A DNA stretch of 51,529 nucleotides from Pirellula sp. (GTDB taxonomy: Bacteria; Planctomycetota; Planctomycetia; Pirellulales; Pirellulaceae), in assembly GCA_021736575.1 (NCBI GenBank), contig JAIPFP010000009.1, positions 1 through 51,529 of the forward strand. The letters run 5' to 3'. The translations under genes and the position numbers were made by a program. Below are positions 34,053 to 42,554 of this stretch, piece after piece. Position 1 is the stretch's first letter, and each line of letters opens with the position of its first letter. The notes beneath the pieces were generated by a model that ran no database searches, had not been told where the DNA came from, and worked only from the letters and a program-made list of their open reading frames with translations.

Positions 34053-34976
34053 TTGACTTACTTTAGGTGCATTTTGGACGAAAATTTTACCCCGAGGCAA
34101 GTTGCGACGGCGCTACAAGTCAGCGAGTCCTCAGTAAAGCGATGGTGCGACCGAGGTGTCATCCGGACGGACAGAACGGTCGGGGGGCATCGCCGAATTC
34201 CTCTCGAGTTCCTCCTGGATTTTCTTGAGAAAACGAATCGTCGCGTCGTGCAACCCTCTGCGATAGGGCTCGATCAGCCTCATGACTTAGGTCGCATCAG
34301 CGACCAAGGAGTCATGAACAAGGAAAGCTTACAGGCGACATTCGAGACTGCTTTGATTGCTGGCGACGAGTCAATCTGTCGCAAGATTTTGAGTGCTTGG
34401 TACGCCATGCACGGGGGAATTGCTACCGTCTCGGACGAACTATTAGGCCCAACATTTCGCTCCATTGGCGAAAAATGGGAGAATGGAAAAGTCGAAATCT
34501 ACGAAGAGAGAAGAGCCTGCGATGTTTGCTACCGTTTACTTCACGAGCTTCGTCGACTGCTACCGGAGCCACAAGGGTTTGCTCCGCTAGCGATGGGAGG
34601 AACAGCGTCAGGGGATGGCACACAACTCCCCTCGCAAGTGATTGAAATTGTGTTCCGCGAATATGGCTGGAGGTCGATTGGCCTTGGTTCTAACCTTCCT
34701 TTTAGCACCATGCTATCCGCTGCACGCAAGCACATGCCCAAGATATTTTGGCTTAGCAGCAGTTACATCGAAAATACCGAAGTATTTCTGGACGAATATG
34801 CACGGTTCGCGAAAAGTCTGCCCAAAGGAATCATGTTGTTGGTTGGCGGGCGGGCGCTTAATGACGAGATCCGACAGAAAATGGTCTTTTCGTCCCATTG
34901 TGACACAATGTTACAGTTGTCGAATCTAGCCAAAACCCTCCAAGTCGGTTTGCGGGCTGCGGATCCGCAAATTTAG
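34053..34976 (+). CDS. CarH/LitR-like MerR regulator with B12-binding-fold C-terminus lacking ligand histidines
   Basis: About 307 residues. The N-terminal helix-turn-helix (FTPRQVATALQVSESSVKRWCDRGVI, then GGHRRI) is of MerR/excisionase type. The helical bundle and Rossmann domain that follow are those of CarH/LitR photoreceptors. In CarH the upper ligand lies in W-x9-E-H; here W142 is followed by E152-R153. The lower ligand lies in E-x-H; here the position reads SGDGTQLPS (residues 186-194), with Thr190. Both histidines are missing, so cobalamin is probably not bound in the usual way. The start is provisional: TTG 34053 or TTG 34074, which has AGG eight bases upstream. CarH proteins repress carotenoid and stress genes, often sigma factors; here the gene is divergent from a sigma factor. 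Confidence 0.82.
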   Translation: MTYFRCILDENFTPRQVATALQVSESSVKRWCDRGVIRTDRTVGGHRRIPLEFLLDFLEKTNRRVVQPSAIGLDQPHDLGRISDQGVMNKESLQATFETALIAGDESICRKILSAWYAMHGGIATVSDELLGPTFRSIGEKWENGKVEIYEERRACDVCYRLLHELRRLLPEPQGFAPLAMGGTASGDGTQLPSQVIEIVFREYGWRSIGLGSNLPFSTMLSAARKHMPKIFWLSSSYIENTEVFLDEYARFAKSLPKGIMLLVGGRALNDEIRQKMVFSSHCDTMLQLSNLAKTLQVGLRAADPQI

Positions 34977-35017
34977 ATTTTGGTTGGAAAAGAAGTCGTT
35001 CGGTGCTTCTTAAAGGC

Positions 35018-35040
35018 GAGCGGCGGACCACACGCCGTTC
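35018..35040 (+). terminator. Hairpin downstream of the CarH-like gene
   Basis: GAGCGGCG at 35018-35025 pairs with CGCCGTTC at 35033-35040 with one mismatch around a seven-base loop, 42 bp after the stop codon. There is no clear T-run, so termination is only a possibility. Confidence 0.3.
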
Positions 35041-35204
35041 GTTCTTCAAGGCGTGCCACTCAATTTATTGGTAGATTTCAAACTGCCACTCGCATACAAT
35101 CTGAGTACACAACGAGTTTTTGTCTGCTACGATGCGATAGTGACCTTTCGAACGTCCCTCGCGAGTGCGTATGACAGGTCAATTCTCCTCGATAAAAAGC
35201 TTGG

Positions 35205-36878
35205 ATGGTTATGTCTATAGGCACAAACGAAGTCAACAGCTTTGGCACTGAGCTTCCCGAATTCAGCGAATCCGAGAAACCGGATTCACGGTTGCCACTT
35301 CCGCAACCAGTCGCTTCTATCGCCAAATCCACCGTTCCCCTTGAATTGCCACCGCTGTTAGGGCAGCCGGACGAAGGCGTAAGTCGACGAGTTGGATGGT
35401 GGGCTGCCGTACCGAGTTGGTTTGTAAGCATGGTATTGCATGTTGGAGTCATTCTCATCCTCGCTGCGTGGAACATCGAGCCGATCAAACGAGAACTGAA
35501 ACTGATGTTGGTTTCGTCGGAGTCACTCAACGACGGCGAAGCACTGGAAGAGTTCGCCACAGATGAGGCAATGGCATCCGAGCTAGAATCGAGTGAGACT
35601 GAGGACACGGCATCTGCGTCCCCGGTCGTCGACTCAACTATCGCTGAAGCGCAGGTTGAAATGAATTTCGGAGACGTGGTTGCTACCAACATGCCAGCCG
35701 TGCAGATGACGAGCATGACTCAAAGCTTGATTCCCAAGAGCGGATTGTCGGCCCAAGCAAACGCAGCCATGCGAGCCGCACTGAGTAGTCGATCCAAAGA
35801 AACGAAACGGGATCTGCTCAGCAAATACGGCGGGACTTCCGACACGGAGAAGGCGGTGTCGATGGCTCTCAAATGGCTGGCCGCTCACCAAGATCCCAAT
35901 ACGGGAGCTTGGAGTTTAACCCACTCCATCGTTTGCAATGGGCAGTGCGACCACGCAGGTAAACGTCGCTTTAGCCAGAACGCCGCAACAGGGCTCGCAC
36001 TCATGTGCTTCTTGGGAGCCGGCCAAACCCATTTGGAGGGCGAATACAAGCAGACAGTATTCAAGGGCCTTGGTTTCTTGATCAAGAACATGAAGTTTCA
36101 AAAGGGGCTTGGCTCTTGGTATGTCGGCGGTGGAGGCCAAGGATACGATGACATGTACGCGCATGGCATCGCATCGATCGCTATGTGCGAAGCATTCGGA
36201 ATGACCAAAGACCCAGCACTTCTGGAAGCTGCTCAAAACGGTGTTAACTTTCTTGCCTATGCTCAAAACCCGTCCACAGGTGGTTGGCACTACGCACCAC
36301 AAGGACTTGGCGACACTTCCGTGGTTGGCTGGCAAATGATGGCGTTAAAGAGCGCTGCGATGAGTGGGCTGTCCGTTGATTTGAATGTCGTTCGCAAAGC
36401 GAACTCGTTCTTGGATCAGATGTCTTGGGGCGACTACGGTAGTTTTTATCACTACGACCATCGTAGAGTCAAAGAAAACACAGGATACAATTCGAGCACA
36501 ACCGCCTGTGCCGTCCTGTGCCGAATGTACTCTGGCCTTCCGAAAGATCATCCATCGATCAAGATTGCAGTCGAACGATTCAGCAATGACGGACCTAGCC
36601 CAACCAACACGTACTACAATTACTATGCAACTCAGGTCATGAAACAAGTCGGCGGACCTGAGTGGGAGAAATGGAACGTTCGAATGCGAGATAAACTCGT
36701 CGCGTCGCAGGAGAAATCCGGCCATATGGCAGGCAGTTGGTACTGGGCGGATGTGCACGGTGCCGATCCTGGCGGGCGTTTGTACATCACCTGCATGGCG
36801 ACGATGATGCTGGAAGTCTATTACCGCTACATGCCGCTCTACGGAGACAAAGCTGAGGAGGATGCGTTTGCGCTGTAG
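35205..36878 (+). CDS. Prenyltransferase/squalene-cyclase-like alpha-alpha-toroid protein, membrane-anchored
   Basis: 557 residues. A single hydrophobic segment at ~67-88 (WFVSMVLHVGVILILAAWNI) follows a ~65-residue Pro/Ser-rich cytoplasmic stretch, then an acidic linker (SESLNDGEALEEFATDEA). The C-terminal ~340 residues hold several terpenoid-cyclase-type repeats: AVSMALKWLAAHQDPNTGAWSL, GLGFLIKNMKFQKGLGSWYVGGGGQG, NGVNFLAYAQNPSTGGWHYAP and VERFSNDG. The QDP.TGAW pattern is the QW motif. The DxDD or DCTAE catalytic motifs of squalene cyclases are not seen, so it is probably a structural toroid rather than an enzyme. Similar proteins are common in planctomycetes. The role is unknown. Confidence 0.82.
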   Translation: MVMSIGTNEVNSFGTELPEFSESEKPDSRLPLPQPVASIAKSTVPLELPPLLGQPDEGVSRRVGWWAAVPSWFVSMVLHVGVILILAAWNIEPIKRELKLMLVSSESLNDGEALEEFATDEAMASELESSETEDTASASPVVDSTIAEAQVEMNFGDVVATNMPAVQMTSMTQSLIPKSGLSAQANAAMRAALSSRSKETKRDLLSKYGGTSDTEKAVSMALKWLAAHQDPNTGAWSLTHSIVCNGQCDHAGKRRFSQNAATGLALMCFLGAGQTHLEGEYKQTVFKGLGFLIKNMKFQKGLGSWYVGGGGQGYDDMYAHGIASIAMCEAFGMTKDPALLEAAQNGVNFLAYAQNPSTGGWHYAPQGLGDTSVVGWQMMALKSAAMSGLSVDLNVVRKANSFLDQMSWGDYGSFYHYDHRRVKENTGYNSSTTACAVLCRMYSGLPKDHPSIKIAVERFSNDGPSPTNTYYNYYATQVMKQVGGPEWEKWNVRMRDKLVASQEKSGHMAGSWYWADVHGADPGGRLYITCMATMMLEVYYRYMPLYGDKAEEDAFAL

Positions 36879-36895
36879 TCGCGAGCTGGACGGTT

Positions 36896-37648
36896 TTATA
36901 CCCACCAACCGCCATTGACATGCAGGGTCTGTCCTGTCACGTACGACGAAAGTTCGCTGCACAAATACAGGATTACGGATGCGATTTCTTCCGGCTCGCC
37001 AAACCGCTTCAGAGGAATCTGCGTTAACATTTGTTGGCGGGCTGTCTCAGGTATCGAAGCCCCCATGTCGGTAAGCACCACACCCGGTGCAACCGCGTTG
37101 ACGTTGATTCGTCGCGATGCAAGCTCGCGGCTCAAAACCTTCGTCAACGCAATGATGCCCGCCTTTGCGGATGCGTAATTGGCTTGCCCGTAGAAACCCA
37201 CTACGCCGGATATCGACGCCATATTTACAATCCGCCCTCCATCTTGGAGATAGGGAAGCGAGGATTGACAGACTCGAAAGACCGAGGAGAGATTGGTGTC
37301 CACAACACTATCCCATTCCTCGTCAGTCAGGTTTTTTATCGTGCGATCTCGCAGAATTGCCGCATTGTTAACGAGGAAGTCCATTCGTCCGAATTTCAAC
37401 TGAACGGCGTCAAAAAAACTTCTCATATCATCACGGCTTCGGACGTCTGCTCGCATAACCAATGCAGACGCACCCCATTGCATCGCTACTTCGTCGGCTC
37501 TGAGGCGACTGATTCCGCTTTGATCGTCGAAGTAATTAACCGCAACCGATGCACCGGCTCGCTGCAACATTGTGGCGGTTGCTTTCCCAAGTCCCTGAAT
37601 ACCGCCTGTAATCACTGCCACACGCCCAGACAAATCAATCGGTATCAT
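36896..37648 (-). CDS. FabG-like short-chain dehydrogenase/reductase
   Basis: 250 residues from ATG 37648 (MIPIDLSGRVAVITGG); the frame is open upstream but only this start fits the family length. The glycine-rich cofactor turn TGGIQGLGKA (TGxxxGxG), the NNAAILRD stretch (NNAG-like), the catalytic Ser in IVNMASISG, YASAKAG (Tyr-x3-Lys) and the C-terminal YVTGQTLHVNGGWWV are all seen, as in 3-oxoacyl-ACP reductases. It reduces a ketone or oxidises an alcohol with NAD(P)H, most likely in fatty-acid metabolism. No other fatty-acid genes are near, so a specialised SDR cannot be excluded. The gene is convergent with the toroid protein, stops 17 bp apart. Confidence 0.9.
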   Translation of the reverse strand: MIPIDLSGRVAVITGGIQGLGKATATMLQRAGASVAVNYFDDQSGISRLRADEVAMQWGASALVMRADVRSRDDMRSFFDAVQLKFGRMDFLVNNAAILRDRTIKNLTDEEWDSVVDTNLSSVFRVCQSSLPYLQDGGRIVNMASISGVVGFYGQANYASAKAGIIALTKVLSRELASRRINVNAVAPGVVLTDMGASIPETARQQMLTQIPLKRFGEPEEIASVILYLCSELSSYVTGQTLHVNGGWWV

Positions 37649-37943
37649 ACTTGCACTTCTTTCTACAGAATTTGGTTGGGTTGGGTATCGCTTCCATCGA
37701 GACGAGCTCGAATGGCGTGAACTTACGTTCTCCACGTAGCTTGCGTAGGTGGTGAATCCCGGCGACCGCTGCACCACCAGAACATTGGTGAGTATATCGA
37801 ATCCCCCAATCTCTCCCACGCCGCTTGCCACAGCCGACGATCCAAGCATACGTGCTACAATGCAATTTCCATTAGGCGGCCAGTTCCATGTCGAGTTCGT
37901 GAAACTTCGAACGCGAGCCTAAGCTCCCTCTTAGCCATCCACT

Positions 37944-39425
37944 GTGAAACTCTCCATCCTGATCGCCATCGAAAAGTACCACGATAAAAGGATCGAAGGT
38001 GTTTCGTTCGCCGAATCCAATGCCGTCCGATTGGCGGCAGTCTTGGAACAACATGATTTCACGCCCGAGGATCGCATTCTACTCATCAATGAGCAAGCGA
38101 CCAAAACTGCCATCGAATCCAGGGTTCGCCGAGCAATTAAGTCCTGTCTGAACGACGACATTTTGTTCGTTTATTATGCAGGTCATTCCTTTTCGCGAAA
38201 TTCGGTTAACTATTTGACTTGCACCGACAGCGATAGCCATGACCTCGACCATACGACCATTCGACTCGATTGGCTTCTCACGCAATTCCGAGAATCCGAT
38301 TGCAAACAAATCGTATTCTTGATGGATTCCAGTGAGAAGCCCTTCGGTAGGATCGACACCCAAACAAATATCGACTGTCTTGACGACACCGAGCTCAAGC
38401 GATTTTTTGAAACGAGTACGAACGGCGTCTGTTTTGCTGCGTGCAAACCGAGCGAGATATCCTATGCAAGTCGAAAACTCAAAAGCGGCATTTGGGCTCA
38501 TCATTTGATGGAAGGTTTTGATGGCAAGATACTGTCGGCCTTGGTCGACGGTTCGCGTTTAACGTGCTCGTTGCTCCAGGCTCATTTAACGCGAGCTATC
38601 GCTCTCACTTTGACAACCACCTTTTCAAGCAAAAAGCAACAAACTCCATGCCTTTACGGTAGTCAAGCGAATGACTTTGTTTTGATGGAATTTGCCGAAA
38701 TCTTCGCAGACCGAAAAGCGACTTCAAACCCGTATTCGGGACTTATCCGAAGTGTCGCTTTTTGGGCTCACGAATCGTCAAGCGTGAAGGGGCTATCCGG
38801 ATTCAAGAAGGGGTATGCGATTCCGGATCGCGTCAACATCTCTTCCCAGACGTTTGTGGCGAAACTTGCGCAGGAGCAAGTAAGTCAAGACATTGATTCC
38901 ATCTTTAAGCAATTAAAGAGCGCGTTCAAATTCAAGCGTACCGAGATCCGAGTCACGGACCAAGGGGATGGGACTGGCACCATCATTACGCCTTATTTCA
39001 ACTACTCGATCGGTGTCGGACAAGATGCGGAGAATCCTGCCAAAGTTGTTTGGCATCGTACCATCGATTCGATCAAGGATTCGGAACAAGTTTTCTCAGA
39101 CGCGTTTGCATCCCTCTTCGAAGGCGTCTTTACGACAGTTGAATTTACGACCCAACAGCCGGTCGATTTGGATGCGATCATCGATTCGCTGGAAGCTCTC
39201 GAAGACGAACGCATTGCAATCGAATACGATCACAATGCAACACGCTGTCTTTTGAGAATTGAAGGTATTGCGGGCGAAATCCAGGTGACTCGGAGTACAT
39301 TGCGAATCGTTCATCCCATGCCAGAAGCACCGCGGAATCTGCTTCGGTCGTTCCTGGCGATCCAAAATGCGTTGCTAGGTCCGGATGGCGTAAGCATGAT
39401 CCCCATCGACGGCTTCAGGGGTTAA
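37944..39425 (+). CDS. Caspase-fold (C14-like) protein with Ser in place of the catalytic Cys; unassigned C-terminal domain
   Basis: 493 residues starting at GTG 37944, without a clear Shine-Dalgarno. Residues ~1-220 have the caspase/metacaspase fold: MKLSILIAIEKYHD (first strand), SNAVRLAAVLEQHDF, and the catalytic-His strand DDILFVYYAGHS with His81. The usual Cys strand (DxCxSG) reads FLMDSSEKPFG, with Ser130 at the expected Cys position. No nearby Cys replaces it, so the protein is either a pseudo-protease or uses serine. Residues ~230-493 form a separate alpha/beta domain with no named family (IGVGQDAENPAKVVW, RNLLRSFLAIQNALL). Caspase-like proteins in bacteria often act in stress or phage defence with partners; here no partner gene adjoins, only a divergent SDR gene and a convergent coiled-coil gene. 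Confidence 0.78.
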   Translation: MKLSILIAIEKYHDKRIEGVSFAESNAVRLAAVLEQHDFTPEDRILLINEQATKTAIESRVRRAIKSCLNDDILFVYYAGHSFSRNSVNYLTCTDSDSHDLDHTTIRLDWLLTQFRESDCKQIVFLMDSSEKPFGRIDTQTNIDCLDDTELKRFFETSTNGVCFAACKPSEISYASRKLKSGIWAHHLMEGFDGKILSALVDGSRLTCSLLQAHLTRAIALTLTTTFSSKKQQTPCLYGSQANDFVLMEFAEIFADRKATSNPYSGLIRSVAFWAHESSSVKGLSGFKKGYAIPDRVNISSQTFVAKLAQEQVSQDIDSIFKQLKSAFKFKRTEIRVTDQGDGTGTIITPYFNYSIGVGQDAENPAKVVWHRTIDSIKDSEQVFSDAFASLFEGVFTTVEFTTQQPVDLDAIIDSLEALEDERIAIEYDHNATRCLLRIEGIAGEIQVTRSTLRIVHPMPEAPRNLLRSFLAIQNALLGPDGVSMIPIDGFRG

Positions 39426-39446
39426 TTCGGCACGATGCCAGTCGGG

Positions 39447-40772
39447 TCACTGCGCTGGGGCTGGGAACGAATCGATAAGGAGGTTTTGTTCTTTATGAAA
39501 ATTGAAATCGTCGTAAGTTGTGAACGCTTTCGCTTTGCGTAGTTGGGCACCCGACAGTTTCGGTTCGGTTTTCTTGGATGATTGCTCTTTCTTATCTTTG
39601 CCCCGAATCATCTTTTCTGCCTTAGTAAAGGACTCGGTTTGCATGGCAAAGGTCATTCCCAGTTTCTCGGCCTGAAGGCGAATCGTATTCATTTGATTCT
39701 CGGCAATCATTCCATTGCGGTTGGCAACGTCATACTGTGAAGACAACTGATTCAGTTGGAAATCGAGATTCGTAATCGCATTGTCCGATTGACGCTTGTC
39801 ATTTTGGTAGCGATTTTGAGCGATTGGATCAACGTTTCCTTTGGCATCCGGTACAGGTGGTCGCAGCAGGGATTGACTGGCTATCAATTGGTTCTTCTGC
39901 ATTTGTAGGACGTTTGCATTTTGCGAAAGGGTTTTGCATTTGGCCCAGGCATTGTCCCAAGTTGACTTCGCTTGTCCGAAGTTTGACTCTAGTTTCTTTT
40001 TCGCAGCTTCTGTTTCTTCTTTCGTTTTCTCCTTTTTGGCGTCTAGTTCCGCCTGCTTTCGTTCGGAAGCTTGCCGCTCGTCTTCGCGAAGTTTTTCAAG
40101 CATTTCTTCGCCGTTCTCGACGAACATCCGGTACTCCTCCTCAATAGCTGCGCGCGCCGTTGAAAACGATTCCTGGAGAGCCTGTGGAATCTTGTCGGTC
40201 GTTGAAATCAAATCTTTAAGACTCGTCGCTTTTACGGCCGCGTCCTTGCCAGGACCGTCAAGGTATCCAACTGCCAGTCCAAGAAACCCGGCTGCGGATT
40301 CCAATTGTTCGGGTGTGACGACGGATGCAGGTGACCCTAACCCTTTCGCCAAGATCTCAAGCTCATTGATCGCAAGAAGCTTCTTGTCGAGAATCAGCAG
40401 CATTCGAGCTTTGGCAGCACGCGCCGGAACATAGTTTTTGTGCCGATTTAATAATTCGGTGGAAAATTCCTGAGCGAAGTCCCATTTTTTCCCAGCCATG
40501 GCTACCAAGGTGTAGGCAAAAACCGCCCGTGGATCGCTCTCCATCGAGGGTTTGAGGGTGACCAATTCTTTGTTAGCTTTGGCTTTCAGTTCTTTGGTAT
40601 CTTGCTCTTCGCCACCGATTTCCAAGATACGTTTGGCGCTCGCGATCCAATCGGAGTTGTCGCCAACCGCCGATTTTATGGCTGATTTCGCTGCATCCTG
40701 GGCGTTAATCTCGGTAGAGCAAACGCAAATCAACCCAAAGGCCAAATAGATTTTCAGCCAGGAATACCGCAT
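39447..40772 (-). CDS. Secreted coiled-coil protein, function unknown
   Basis: 441 residues from ATG 40772, the start of a signal peptide (MRYSWLKIYLAFGLICVCSTEINAQ). The N-terminal mature part has an Ala-rich helical region (FAYTLVAMAGKKWDFAQEFSTELLNRHKN) that may be TPR-like. Residues ~220-400 form a long Lys/Glu/Gln-rich coiled coil (EKLREDERQASERKQAELDAKKEKTKEETEAAKKKLES and later QNQLIASQSLL). The C-terminus is short and basic (KDKKEQSSKKTEPKL) and ends in a Pro-rich tail. No catalytic motif is seen. It lies 22 bp from the convergent caspase-like gene and is probably a periplasmic structural or scaffold protein. Confidence 0.8.
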   Translation of the reverse strand: MRYSWLKIYLAFGLICVCSTEINAQDAAKSAIKSAVGDNSDWIASAKRILEIGGEEQDTKELKAKANKELVTLKPSMESDPRAVFAYTLVAMAGKKWDFAQEFSTELLNRHKNYVPARAAKARMLLILDKKLLAINELEILAKGLGSPASVVTPEQLESAAGFLGLAVGYLDGPGKDAAVKATSLKDLISTTDKIPQALQESFSTARAAIEEEYRMFVENGEEMLEKLREDERQASERKQAELDAKKEKTKEETEAAKKKLESNFGQAKSTWDNAWAKCKTLSQNANVLQMQKNQLIASQSLLRPPVPDAKGNVDPIAQNRYQNDKRQSDNAITNLDFQLNQLSSQYDVANRNGMIAENQMNTIRLQAEKLGMTFAMQTESFTKAEKMIRGKDKKEQSSKKTEPKLSGAQLRKAKAFTTYDDFNFHKEQNLLIDSFPAPAQ

Positions 40773-40925
40773 AAGAAAGATCCTAAAAAGGCTCCCAGTA
40801 CACCCGTCATGGTCGTCCAACATGAAAACCATGAAACGGATTCTCGTGTCTAAATATATCTCCCTGCCATTCCAGGTTCAAGCGAATCTCAGTGCTTTAC
40901 GAAAAGATGAGCCGTTGGAACGGCC

Positions 40926-42398
40926 TCAATTGCTTGGCAACGGCTTGATCTTAAAACTGCGAAAGGCGACCGGATCGCTGTGGCCGGCGAAACCGATGTG
41001 GCCTTTTCGATTGTCTAAGCCTTTTGGAATGGTCTCGATCTGGCTTCGATCGAAATTGTCGATATTCACATCCAGGATTTTAGTCCCATTGAGTGTGACT
41101 TTGATGTTTTGCCCACGCACCTCGATCTCTTGAAAGTTCCATTGGCCGACTGGACGCAGATATCCATGTTTAGCGCCGACGCAATGATAGAGAGAACCAT
41201 GATACTGAAACGGCTTGAGCGGAGCCGTTGGGTGAGCAGCATTATAGCCATCGCTATCGATGACTTGAATTTCAAGTCCGTCGCTAGACGAATGACCATT
41301 CAATGGTGTTCGCAGCGCGATACCGTTGTTGCCTGCAGGTGGAAGTTGGAACTCCACGCGAACAATGAAGTTTTCATATTCGTCCTTGGTGAGCAAGTCG
41401 CCACCTTTTCCTTTTTTGCACACAATCGCTCCGTCTTTGATTTCGTAGTTTGCGACGGCTCCTCTCCAATCGGAAAGGTCGCGACCGTTATTCAGCTCTT
41501 TAAAGCCGTCCGCATCTCGCGCTGCTAGAAATCGGTTTGCTTCCTCCGTACCGATCTCGCGCACAAATACATTTCGCCACCGGATTTCGCTTCCGTGTGT
41601 TTGCAATTGGATCGGACCCTTGGGATAGACAGGATCTCGCATGACGCCGTTTGGTTGTTTGACAGTCTTGCTTTCTTTTTTCTCGGCTGTTGGCGCTGCA
41701 TAAGCGGTATAGCCGCTCTTTTGGTTTGCAAAGAAATTCTCAAGCACTGCATCATCGACGACGCGTTGACCGTTCATCACAACCGTGACACGTTCACCAA
41801 TCATGGTGATCTTGAGGCTATTCCATTCACCGAATGGCTTGTCCATTTTCTTGAGCGGATCCTTACCTGGCGCACCTTTGGAGTTATTCCAGAGACCGCC
41901 CGAACCTTTTTCGCGTCCAAGACCATTTGGATCACTTTCCGTCGGATCCCAGATTTGAACCTGCGGAATGCCTCGCAAATAAACGCCACTGTCCCCTTTT
42001 GGCAAAGCTTTATACTCGAGTTGAAGCTCAAAATCGCCGTAGTCTTTGTCGGATGTTAAATAAAGGCCAAGTCCGTCGTTGACGAGTTCTCCGTCGACCA
42101 CCTTCCAGTGTGCATTGATGTGCTCACTGGTGGGTTCGCCCTTCTTGTTCAGAATACCGCCTACAATGGATTCCTTTTTGGTTTTTGCTTGGTCCTCAGG
42201 AGACATTTCCCACAACTGTTTTGGATCGCGAGTGGACCAGCCATACCAACCCGATAGATCCTTGCCATTGAACAGTGCGGTAAATCCAGGGGGCGGTGAA
42301 ACTTCTTGGGCGTGCAGAGGAATCTGCAAGAAGAGGGATGCCGCAAGAAAAAACGGCGTTCGAATCGCCTTTGAGAAGCAAGAGTAAGCAATTGTCAT
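40926..42398 (-). CDS. DUF1080 (3-keto-disaccharide-hydrolase-like) protein with two DUF1080 domains
   Basis: About 490 residues from ATG 42398, where a signal peptide (FFLAASLFLQIPLHA) begins; ATG 42422 or 42452 are possible and add 8 or 18 residues. Two tandem DUF1080 domains are seen. The first (residues ~30-270) opens GFTALFNGKDLSGWYGW and contains FELQLEYKALPKGDSGVYLRG and IQLQTHGSEIRWRNVFVREI. The second (~285-480) opens GFKELNNGRDLSDWRGAV and contains VRVEFQLPPAGNNGIALRTP and HIGFAGHSDPVAFRSFKIK. DUF1080 lectin-like jellyroll proteins are abundant in planctomycetes, and some hydrolyse 3-keto-glycosides. It is likely periplasmic and may work on sulphated or complex sugars; no sulphatase or oxidoreductase gene is adjacent. 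Confidence 0.9.
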   Translation of the reverse strand: MTIAYSCFSKAIRTPFFLAASLFLQIPLHAQEVSPPPGFTALFNGKDLSGWYGWSTRDPKQLWEMSPEDQAKTKKESIVGGILNKKGEPTSEHINAHWKVVDGELVNDGLGLYLTSDKDYGDFELQLEYKALPKGDSGVYLRGIPQVQIWDPTESDPNGLGREKGSGGLWNNSKGAPGKDPLKKMDKPFGEWNSLKITMIGERVTVVMNGQRVVDDAVLENFFANQKSGYTAYAAPTAEKKESKTVKQPNGVMRDPVYPKGPIQLQTHGSEIRWRNVFVREIGTEEANRFLAARDADGFKELNNGRDLSDWRGAVANYEIKDGAIVCKKGKGGDLLTKDEYENFIVRVEFQLPPAGNNGIALRTPLNGHSSSDGLEIQVIDSDGYNAAHPTAPLKPFQYHGSLYHCVGAKHGYLRPVGQWNFQEIEVRGQNIKVTLNGTKILDVNIDNFDRSQIETIPKGLDNRKGHIGFAGHSDPVAFRSFKIKPLPSN

Positions 42399-42554
42399 GG
42401 TCGGTCCGAAACGTAGAGACATGATTTTGTTTGAAAAACGACGCGATGTCATTTTTCTATCCGTGTCTCATTTTAGCAACTCCCGCGACCGTTCGCATAA
42501 CCTTTTTTAGCCCAGTGGTGTGAGCGTTTTTCATCTCGATGCGAGGCTATGCTG

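Noticed and set aside
37031-37720. A 229-codon plus-strand frame opposite the FabG-like gene
   Set aside because: It mirrors the FabG-like gene; its composition (Arg, His and Cys rich) and lack of any domain mark it as antisense noise.
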